DNA of 64,000 nucleotides from Antonospora locustae (Eukaryota; Microsporidia): NCBI GenBank assembly GCA_007674295.1, contig CM017449.1, positions 1 to 64,000 of the forward strand, read 5' to 3'. Shown piece by piece: positions 55,241 to 64,000 of this stretch (position 1 is its first letter; each line of letters starts with the position of its first letter). The notes under the pieces were generated by a model. It saw only the letters and a program-made list of their open reading frames with translations, ran no database searches and was not told where the DNA came from. The position numbers and the translations under genes were made by a program.

Positions 55241-56239
55241 TCAGCATGCGTTCTGCGCATCCTGCGCCGTTGACGACGGAATTCCGCATGCTGCACACGC
55301 GGTTCGAAAGGCCCATTGGAAGAAGTAATGCACGTTTTCCGGACGAAAAATCTCCGCGTATACAATGCGCTCCTTCGTGCTCTGCAGTGCCCCTTCGTCC
55401 ACAACCAGCGATGCGTGGACTCTGCGCGGGCTTTCGTTGTACGCGTTGAAGAGCGGTCGCTCGAGCAACAAAAACTGCGATGGCGCAGTGGATACGCGCG
55501 TGCGTTCTGTGCCAAACGGGCGAAAGAAGTCGTTGTCTGCCGCGTAGCGCACGTGTTCGACAGCATGCCCGACCATCTTTCGAATCTGATTGTAGAGGAA
55601 GCTTTGCCCGTGAATGGAGATGCGTGCGTACTCTATGCCCGCCTGTTCTACGAGGACGACATCAACCGCTTTAATGTGTCGCTGTGCGCCACGCTTGTTC
55701 TTACTCGTCGTGAAATTGTGGTACTCGCGTGTCCCAACGTAGTTTTTGAACACAGACACCACGTAACTCACGTCTTCGAGTCTGAACGCCCGGACCTCGT
55801 CGATGTCGCCACTCTCCGCGAACTTTTTCAGGTCTGCGTCGTACGTGGCGCTCTTGAAGAAAAATGTTGGGACGAAGTACTCGTAGATGCGCGAATCACA
55901 CGCTCGCATCACATTGAAGTTCTTCGACACGCGCACTGCACCATACACGTGAATGCCACGCGATGCAAGGGCGATTCTGAGCACACATACGTCTGCGGGA
56001 TCTTCGCTAGTCTTTGCGACAAGCACATTTAACGCCGCATGGACTCCTGCATCCGTCCTACTGCACCGTTGTAGCCCGATCTTTGCGGGACACTCGTTAC
56101 ACACCTTGACGAGCCCCGCCTTGACGAGCCCCTCGATAAACGCTTTTTCTATGGTCTCCGTGTCACCGTTGTACTGGCAGCCGTGGTAGTTTTTCCCGTT
56201 GTACGCTACGAGAAACGCATGCTTTTTGTTACGCGCCAT
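55241..56239 (-). CDS. PUS1: tRNA pseudouridine synthase Pus1 (332 aa)
   Basis: TruA-family enzyme that converts uridine to pseudouridine in tRNA. Catalytic Asp63 lies in CSRTDAGVHA. The fold start VAYNGKNYHGCQYN and the conserved YHNFTTSK, GQSFLYNQIRKMVGHAV blocks are all present, with the Pus1-type insertions. The start at 56,239 has CACCCCGA just upstream and overlaps the PheRS beta stop by 11 nt (ATGGCGCGTAA). 45 upstream codons of the open frame are the shadow of the PheRS beta end. Confidence 0.92.
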   Translation of the reverse strand: MARNKKHAFLVAYNGKNYHGCQYNGDTETIEKAFIEGLVKAGLVKVCNECPAKIGLQRCSRTDAGVHAALNVLVAKTSEDPADVCVLRIALASRGIHVYGAVRVSKNFNVMRACDSRIYEYFVPTFFFKSATYDADLKKFAESGDIDEVRAFRLEDVSYVVSVFKNYVGTREYHNFTTSKNKRGAQRHIKAVDVVLVEQAGIEYARISIHGQSFLYNQIRKMVGHAVEHVRYAADNDFFRPFGTERTRVSTAPSQFLLLERPLFNAYNESPRRVHASLVVDEGALQSTKERIVYAEIFRPENVHYFFQWAFRTACAACGIPSSTAQDAQNAC

Positions 56240-57845
56240 TCGGGGTGAAATCGCCGCAGACAGCGCTTTCAAAGAGCTCAAAGACACGCCTGACGTCCAT
56301 TTTGAACGATGCACATGCAAGTGGAACGTGATACTGCTGGCACAAGTCACTGCTGACGATTCCAAAGCGTGCAACGCATACGTCTCCTACACGTGCTGAC
56401 CCTGCACGTCTCGGATAGTAAAAGCTGCACGCTTCCTCGTCGTATTCGTGCACAATGTGGCACTTTCTAAGCAGCTGTGTCAGCGCACCCTGCACCTCCT
56501 CTATTTTAGCCGTCTTTCCGGCGATGACTGCGCAGAGCTCACGCTTGTTTTCCACACCGTCGATAACGTCGCCTGCTTCAAAAAGACGAATCGGAAGCTC
56601 TGCGTGAAGATTCGCGCTGATAGATTTCAGAAGACCTGGAAGGAGCGAACTTCGCAGTGTCTGTGTCTCCGCGGAGCGACACGACGTAATGGATACTTGA
56701 TCAGGACTTGTTATCTGCTCCAGAACGAGACATTGTGTTTCGAGAAAGCCAAGGATCGCGCACTCCGCTTTCAACTTGTCGGCGAACGCGTTCAGTGGAA
56801 GAAGCGTACCGATGCACTGCGTTGCAGGAAGCGTCCGCTCGAAGTTGTTGAAACCATGGGCGACTGCAATATCCTCGATCAGGTCCACTTTGTGGAGGAT
56901 GTCGCTTCTTGCGTCTGAAACGCTGACTGTGATTTCTGACCCACTCTGGTCTGTGCTGTGCATCATTCGCCTGAGGTACGTGCACGCATCGTCCTCTGTG
57001 AGACGCAGCCCAAGCTCGGCGTTGATTTCCGAGAGGTCGAATTTAAATTTCAGATTCGAGAAGACGGGTGTTAAATTCCCGTTCACCTTCACAGAGAGAA
57101 CGCTGTCTCCACGAAAGTTGTAGATCAGGTGCTTCAGGGCCGTGTTTACCTTATGAAAGCATGTTCCTGTGACATCCACAAAGATATTCTTTGTTGCAGG
57201 GGAGATTCTGCTGTGTTCTGAGTTGATAACAGGCAGAAGCGACAAGATACGTCCGTCGCTGTTTAGAAGCACCGGGTACTTGTCACCAAGAAGGCTGCAG
57301 AACTTCCCCTGCGGAGTGTTTTCTAGGGCATCACAAAGCATCTCTCCATCCACGGACGAATCAAAATTCAGAGGCTGAAAGGAGGCTTCTGTGGGAGATA
57401 CTTCGGTGTATTGGAGCGGAAAGGTGATTTTGTCTAAGTCATGGAGACCGATGGCAACAAGTTCTCTGTTCTTTCCAAGCGATGTTCCGAGCATTTCCTG
57501 ATACTTGATAAGCTGGCTATAGCCTTCCTCGTCAAGAACGATATTTTTAATCACCGCACACGCTATGTAAGGCCTCAAGTGGCAGTCAGCGACAACAAGA
57601 AGCTCTGAGTTCTGAATGTGCACGTCCTCATAACACTTTATGCTAAGATATGCTTGGAGTGCCTGGATGATGCCATTTGTACAGAGAAGATCGTATCGGT
57701 TGTTAGGAACTTCTATTTTGAACGCGGAATCCGTCACCTCGTCGACTTCCAGTCCGAAGTCGAAGAGAAGCGTACTGAGTTCTTCGTCTGCTAAGAGTCT
57801 ATTGAAAGAACGGAGTATCGACTTTGAAACAGAGACAGTTGGCAT
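56229..57845 (-). CDS. FRS1: phenylalanyl-tRNA synthetase beta subunit (538 aa)
   Basis: Beta subunit of cytosolic PheRS, which charges tRNA-Phe with the alpha subunit. N-terminal B1 domain (VSVSKSILRSFNRLL, FDFGLEVDEV), B3/B4 editing-type region (with EVPNNRYDLLCTNGI), B5 and catalytic-like domain with NVFVDVTGT-type and HGFNNFERTLPATQ motifs. Slightly shorter than usual archaeal/eukaryotic beta subunits (about 590). AGCCC directly precedes the ATG. It is the last gene before the AT-rich tract: the sequence changes character within about 60-80 bp upstream of its start. Confidence 0.93.
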   Translation of the reverse strand: MPTVSVSKSILRSFNRLLADEELSTLLFDFGLEVDEVTDSAFKIEVPNNRYDLLCTNGIIQALQAYLSIKCYEDVHIQNSELLVVADCHLRPYIACAVIKNIVLDEEGYSQLIKYQEMLGTSLGKNRELVAIGLHDLDKITFPLQYTEVSPTEASFQPLNFDSSVDGEMLCDALENTPQGKFCSLLGDKYPVLLNSDGRILSLLPVINSEHSRISPATKNIFVDVTGTCFHKVNTALKHLIYNFRGDSVLSVKVNGNLTPVFSNLKFKFDLSEINAELGLRLTEDDACTYLRRMMHSTDQSGSEITVSVSDARSDILHKVDLIEDIAVAHGFNNFERTLPATQCIGTLLPLNAFADKLKAECAILGFLETQCLVLEQITSPDQVSITSCRSAETQTLRSSLLPGLLKSISANLHAELPIRLFEAGDVIDGVENKRELCAVIAGKTAKIEEVQGALTQLLRKCHIVHEYDEEACSFYYPRRAGSARVGDVCVARFGIVSSDLCQQYHVPLACASFKMDVRRVFELFESAVCGDFTPNGA

Positions 57846-59160
57846 GGGCTCTCTACAATGTTTTTAAAATGATGTCCGCAGGGCTTTTGTACGGTAGCGA
57901 TTATATCTCTCTTTCAAATCAAAAGAGCAGCTAGAACCCTATAATAAGATTTTTACGACTCTCAAACTAAATAACGAGAGCTTTAATGTGCAATGGGTTG
58001 AATTACTGATTTGTTCTTTTATATATTCACTTTCAAAGCTTTGTGATGAAAAACATGGATTTAATACAGATTTTATCCTTCTTGTTAATGAAGAATGTGT
58101 CTTTTTTATGAACGAAGCTTGTCTAATATAACTACTTTTTGGTTTTATTTTTAATCAATAGATTGCCTTCAAAGGTAAGCCAGGATGTTTCGGTTTCAGA
58201 AAAAAAAAGGTAATGTGAATGTTACTGAAATGAAACGATTTAAGAGCAAGAATAATGCGACCGATAAATAATTAAAGAAGTAATTTATGCATTAATGCAT
58301 AAAAAACTCAAATAGAACTGGAAAAATAAAAGCGTTATTAGCCACAGATTATATAACCTGAAATGACAGAGAACTTAAGAAGGTATATTACAAAATGCTA
58401 AATATTTTGTTAAATTGCTCAAATAAGAGCTAAATTTGTGCACTTTTATGCACCACAAATTTATTCAAAGGTGAATCTAAAGTAGTAAACATGATCATTC
58501 TTTTAGAGTCTTTTAATTGTTATTAAGTATAAAATCTCAGCGAAGTTTATAAAAAGTATAATAGAATTTAAGATTCAAGAGATGTTTAGATGGTTGTATG
58601 AATTATTATTTATTTAAAAAAGAAGGGTTAGGGTTAAAAATATAGGTTCGTATGATTAACTCTGGTATATCAGAAAATTATTCATAAAGAGTGTACCCGA
58701 ACGTAATGAAACCTTTTTTGTCAATAAATCATAAGTAGTATAAATCAATATGTTTGATTCTTTGCATAAATTTGCTTCTTTATAATTTATTGATAAAAAA
58801 GACGTCACAAAAATATCCTTAGCAAATTGGAATTACTCAATCAATTATGCAAATAAGATCTTATATTTTATGATTATTTAAATACAACCTTAAAAACTCT
58901 TTTTATTAAATCGAAATGCAACTAATAAATAATCTTTTCATATCAAATGCCATTTTGCAAATAGTGAGGAGAAGATTTTAAAGTTACTACTATTCAGTAA
59001 ATAGGGTAAATTACCTTAATACAATTAAATCTCATTGATGCAAATAATAAAAACAATTCAAGATAACAATTGCGCATAATATATTGTTCGTTATTTTGTA
59101 TCTTCTCTGAATTGTAAAAATAAACAAGTCGCATAAAGAGAGATCTACAGATGAAAGATA

Positions 59161-59208
59161 AAAGACACTAAAGTAAATATCATTAATGATATTTACTTTA
59201 GTGTCTTT
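59161..59208. repeat. perfect 48-bp palindrome
   Basis: Two 24-base arms without any spacer, centred on TT|AA at 59,184/59,185 (the arms start AAAGACACTAAAG). It can form a long hairpin or cruciform. No transposase or known inverted-terminal element is evident nearby. Confidence 0.93.
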
Positions 59209-60262
59209 CTAGATGTTAGAAAGGAAGAAAATGAACATAATGTAATTGTAAAGAGAGAAACTAAAGACAACGAGAAACCTTTAACCAATAACGACCTTAC
59301 TAAAATACTAAAAGTTGTGATCTTATAATGAAATTTGATTAAATATTAAGGGTTAGATAAAAAGACGTGTAAGGGCCTCAAACTTGAATTTTAGAAAAAC
59401 TTAAAAATATTAACCCTAACTCTATTGTAATTCATATATTTGGTTAAACGAAAGTAATATTTTGGAATAATGTTTGTTTTGTATTTTAGAGTTAGAGTAA
59501 ATGCTTTTAATATTTTTTAAGTATCTCTAACGCTTTAAAGTATTTTATTTATACTATTTATATACATTATTATTTTATGTAAACTATAACATACATACAT
59601 AAACATACTACTCAGAATGGATTTAGAAGCCAGAAATGAACCCTCCGTTTTAGTCAAGGTATTTCGCAAAGTAGTGCGTATTCTTCATTCATTTTAAACC
59701 TTAAACTAGTGCATTTCTTTTTATGATTATGTAATATAAATAAAATACATAAATAATAAAATGTTAGTCCTCTTAAAAAATGAATATTAACTGTGATGGG
59801 GTGTTTGGTTCATAATAGTTACAATTGAATCTGCGGAAATTAAAAGTTTATTCAATATAAGTGTTTTAGATAACCCCCTTATTGATACAAGAACTACTTT
59901 CTTGAAGGTAGCAATAAGCATCAAATGAAAATTATGTTTAAAAGACAAGTAGGAGATTAAGTTTAATTATAAATCGCAGTTCTTAAATATTCACCCTTCC
60001 ATTTTCTCTTCTAAACAAAAGAAATTCAAACTAGATTTTGTAATAAAGAGGTGAGGTACATGCTAGACATAAAATTTGTATGCAGGATGATACTTTAAAA
60101 TGAAATGTATCTTTTATTTAGAATTAATTTAAAACTTACTTATTAAAAAGGTTACCTTTTATACCTTATTACTTTTGTTTTATAGGATAACTTTATTTTC
60201 ATATCAAGTTTTACTAGTTTTAACTTTGTTATTAATTAATATAGTTATATTATGTTATATTA

Positions 60263-60309
60263 TAAAGAATAACAACATATATTAATTATTATATTGTTGT
60301 TATTCTTTA
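60263..60309. repeat. 15-bp inverted repeat with AT loop
   Basis: TAAAGAATAACAACA at 60,263-60,277 pairs with its reverse complement at 60,295-60,309 across 17 AT bases that are themselves nearly self-complementary. Hairpin with unknown role. Confidence 0.85.
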
Positions 60310-61091
60310 ACTTGTTATCTTTTTTATTATGAAAAACTTTATGTAAAATTTTTGTAAAATATATTTATGAAAATCACAAGTTAAAAAATTATAAAAATAT
60401 TTTTCTTAAGAAATTGACGTATTTTCTAATAAGTTATTTTAATTTATAAAACTTAAAACCTTTTTCTTCCTTTAGTTTTATATAAAAATTCGTGATACTC
60501 TTAGCTTACGATAAACTTATGATACTTAAGTGATTAATTCGCGAAAATAAAGATTATGTTTCATTATGCTTCTTATAAATGATTCCTTTCTTAGGGTTTT
60601 AAATGACTAACTTTTATGAAGTTTATATTGATTGTAAACTCTTTTCTTTTCCCCTAACTATTAATTAAACTATGCTAGAAAGCCAAGTACATCCTTCTTG
60701 TTTCGTTTTAATGATAAAATACCTAGCACGGATTTCAATTTTTCTAAAAGTAGGTTTTAAGAAAATAGAGCTTTAATGCGAAAATTCAAAGCCAACCTAA
60801 ATATCACAATAGTTATTGATTAAGTATAACTTGTACTAAATATACGTAACCATAATTTTTAAATTTTTCTCATTAAAAACAAACATTATTTATTTGAGAG
60901 CATAATAATTAATTATGATGTATGGCGCGCCAATCATATCATTCTTTTAATTATAATATTATATATTTTTGGATGTAAGTTATATTATTGTTGACTTTAT
61001 TTAATATAGTAAAAAGATCAAAGATTCTAGATATAAATTTTGTATATATTATTTAATACCTAGAATGTGTATATGATAACATGGAGTAGGG

Positions 61092-61328
61092 TTGAGTCTT
61101 ATACTGTACCACAAGAATGAAATTAGAATCCTAATAATTGTTGATGTCTATATTTACGCACCAATCACGGGAGAAGTTGTATGCATGATTATGAGTTATG
61201 GATTGACACCTGTACAAATAAATTACTATGGTGAGGAGTGCGCTAAGGTAGCTTATCGAATGTTGAAAAATATCTTCCACAATATTTTCAAATTAAGCAA
61301 GTATGTTTTACAGACACGTCCTTTTTAA
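61092..61328 (+). other. 78-codon open frame in AT-rich tract
   Basis: Starts MSLILYHKNEIRILIIVDVY and contains ITGEVVCMIMSYGLTPVQI. The underlying DNA (about 61,155-61,265) is visibly less AT-rich than its surroundings, hinting at a gene fragment. No domain recognised, no start signal. It could be chance or the residue of a coding element. Confidence 0.2.
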
Positions 61329-63606
61329 ATAAACAAAAACTATATATGTGAATTATCCTACCCTAACCAATAACATAATACTTATTATTTATATGTTAAT
61401 AACAAATGACACAATTTTATAACCTTAAGTATACAAAATTAATAAACAATAAGAAACATTTGATGTACTTCTATTGATATAGGTTCTTTTCATAAATAGT
61501 CTTATCAACAATTATGTTATATAGTATAAGTTATATACAATCATTTATATTTAGATAAACTATATATTAATTTAAATAAATAAAATAAGACTTTAATCAA
61601 ATAATATAGTACTATTTTTGAATCAAAGTTTGTTAACACATATAAAAAAGTTCTGACTTGTTATGAAATCCATGTTATAAATTTACTACTATATTGTTAA
61701 ATTTATTAACATTTATTTTTTATTGCAATCATTAGCACTAAAATGTTTTTTGTAGATTGAATTATAATTAAAAGAGAATAAATTATTTTCTGTAAATTAG
61801 AATATATATAAACAAATTAATATAGAGTGTCAATATACATAATAATACTTTATCTAATGACTTTTGATATTAAATTATTTTATCGATTGATTCTACATGC
61901 ATAAAAAAGTAAAATACAACCATATTTCTAAATTTCTAAATTTTAATAAACATACAGCTTAACAGTTCTCTAAATAGATAAATTAACATCTATACAAAAT
62001 TATTGTTATATTTTTATTTCATTAAAGTTCATATTTGAAAAGTTGTAAACAAAATTAACATTTAATCAAACATTACTTAAAATGCATGTTTCACTTTATA
62101 TAACTTTTTTTATTAAATTATAATTGGATAAATAGTATAAATATACTTTAAGTTATTTTTAAATTACAAAGTAATTATTAATTAATTATATTAGTAATTA
62201 TTATATCAAATGAATTATATTATAAATTAACATGTAAATTTTTGTTTATTTTTTACTTTAACTGTTTTTTTGATTAATTTATTATAATTCAGTATCTACT
62301 TAACAAAATAAATTTTACATTAAGATAGTATTTAAAATTGTCAGATGTTTATAATATATTATATTTATAACTTAATACTAACTATTTAATATTGGAACTT
62401 AACAATAATTTTATATACAGTAAAGTTGTATGGGGGTTTAGCAGAAAAATGTAAATTTTAATGCAAAAATTAATTCTTTCAATCTTATTCATATTTTATT
62501 ATTTAAACTTTTATATCATGTAAACTTAGGTGTTTTGTGAATATTTGTACAAGAACAAAATAAAATATTGAATGTTAGTAAAAAAATTATATGTTACATA
62601 ATATTGACCGATCATATGATCATTTTTAAACACTTAAAATGAATCATGCGCTAAAAAAGAATGTCAGATTCATATAAGTAAAGTTATTAATTAAAAAAAA
62701 TTAAATGCAAACATACAATATAACTCATGTAAAATATTTTTTATTCTGTATAACATATACAAATTATAAGTTTATGTAGAAAAGAATTGTAAAAAGATAT
62801 TACAATGTAAATAATAATAAATTTTCTGATAATTTTAAAATTGATATATAATATTTTGAACAATGATCTGAGTTAAATAAATTCATATAAAAATAATCTA
62901 AATGAATATAATAAACATGATTACTTTATGTAAAACAAAATAATTTAATATTGAAACAGTTAAAGCACAGTAAAAATAGATTATTAAATAATGATATAGA
63001 TGGGCACCGGATAAAATATTACACAAAAAACTCAAACATATACTGTACTCTTTTTAAATTAAAAGTTTTATTAAAAAGTTATCTATTTGGGAACACATTT
63101 AAGATTTAGTCGGTTATAACATATTTTGTGGCAATATAACTTTTACTCACACGGTATTTTACACATTAGGAATCATAGAGAATCTTTTATGCCTGAAAAT
63201 GAGCACACAGAGATAGATGACTGTTACCACTGGAGTGCAAGCAGATAATCAGTATTTTTTACTCCTTCTAGAAGTATGCTTCTATTTTATTTACTTATAA
63301 ATAACAAATAATAGACTAAAAAGTTTAAAGATTTAAGTAATATGAACTCAAGGCTTATAAAACTCTCAAATTAAAACATTGTAGTATAATACAAAAATCT
63401 CAAACATACTAAAATTACATAATGTTGCATAATCACATAATATTTGAAATATAAAAATTAAGTGTTTTAAAAGTTGTTAATAGGATATTAATTCAATTTA
63501 TAATTAAAAATAGAGTATCTTATGATATTATAATTGTTATAAATAAATAAGAATGACAATTTTAATTTAATAACTATTTGTTTTTATATAACTATCCGAA
63601 AATATA

Positions 63607-63755
63607 TTAAGATAAATAATTATATATAGGTTAATAAATATTAAGATAAATAATCATATATAGGTTAATAAATATTAAGATAAATAATTATATATAGGTT
63701 AATAAATATTAAGATAAATAATTATATATAGGTTAATAAATATTAAGATAAATAA
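63607..63755. repeat. 34-bp tandem repeat, five copies
   Basis: TTAAGATAAATAAT recurs at 63,607, 63,641, 63,675, 63,709 and 63,743, exact 34-bp spacing with one substitution seen (ATAATCATATATAGG in one copy). AT-rich minisatellite near the right end of the window. Confidence 0.92.
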
Positions 63756-64000
63756 TGAGTTCTATTGAGTTTATTTTTAGTATAATTAATATAAGTAGTT
63801 TTAAATTTTTATCCTTTATCGTTAAATTCTATTTACTATTAAATGTGAAACAAAATTTCACAAACAATTTTTATTATGTTATCAAAGTAAATTAACAAAT
63901 GCCATTAGTCCTATTATATATAAGCGGAATAAAGGAGTATGATACAAGTAGAAATTAAAAAATATAAAATAATAATTTTAAAAGACATGTGAAGTTACTA

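Larger units (their letters stand above)
57900..64000. other. 6.1-kb AT-rich tract without convincing genes
   Basis: From about 57,900 the base composition changes abruptly to very AT-rich (by eye about four bases in five or more) and stays so to the window end, with no frame over 100 codons. It contains a palindrome (59,161-59,208), an inverted repeat (60,263-60,309) and a 34-bp array (63,607-63,755). A few isolated GGGTTAGGGTT-like words (58,625, and the complement at 59,412) occur but no telomeric array. Nothing of the CCC start signal or of the core codon style is seen. Confidence 0.8.

Noticed and set aside
55316..56032. 238-codon plus-strand frame
   Set aside because: Entirely antisense to the clear PUS1 gene.
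58625..58636. Telomere-like GGGTTAGGGTT
   Set aside because: Single short occurrence inside the tract, with an unrelated complement at 59,412; no array.

Overview
The window looks like a piece of a microsporidian chromosome (intracellular fungal parasite). The reasons are short, nearly intron-free and densely packed eukaryotic genes, with some overlaps; unusually short versions of conserved proteins (primase small subunit, Rrs1, the PP2A-type phosphatase); and a CCC (once GGG) trinucleotide just upstream of most start codons, a signal described for microsporidia. The species cannot be named from the sequence.

Region 1 (1-23,000) looks like a subtelomeric, gene-poor block. It begins with pyrimidine-rich DNA and satellite arrays of 71-, 83-, 64-, 26- and 86-bp units plus a 294-bp duplication. 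It then carries five large leucine-rich-repeat (LRR) genes, all on the minus strand, with at least one decayed copy. Three (6,921-8,846; 14,013-16,061; 20,072-23,020) share an N-terminal region that resembles BTB/Skp1 folds, followed by RNI-like LRRs. Two (9,311-11,740; 17,145-18,575) carry regular 23-residue LRRs. The 9,311 gene adds a C-terminal domain that resembles the bacterial NEL E3 ubiquitin ligase domain, including a CxD motif. All five have hydrophobic, signal-like N-termini. A Cys-rich membrane protein gene (12,375-13,199) sits among them. My main hypothesis is that this is a family of secreted effectors aimed at host ubiquitin pathways.

Region 2 (23,650-57,845) is a housekeeping core on both strands. 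Chromatin and transcription: a two-bromodomain BDF/BET protein, an Spt7-like bromodomain protein and Rpa12. DNA repair and replication: PMS1-type MutL, Mus81, Smc6 and primase Pri1. Signalling: a Wee1-like kinase, a pseudokinase, a PP2A-type phosphatase and an Arf-like GTPase. Ribosome biogenesis and translation: Rrs1, Nop9, Rlp24, a possible Utp12-domain protein, Pus1 and PheRS beta. Lipid and membrane: two DHHC acyltransferases, an ELO elongase, cytochrome b5 and several membrane proteins of unknown function. One membrane gene (41,769-42,468) appears to be split by a 22-nt intron or a frameshift.

Region 3 (about 57,900-64,000) is abruptly AT-rich and contains no convincing gene. It holds a perfect 48-bp palindrome, a second inverted repeat and a 34-bp tandem array. 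It is either a chromosomal AT-rich domain or foreign or chimeric sequence joined just upstream of the PheRS beta gene.
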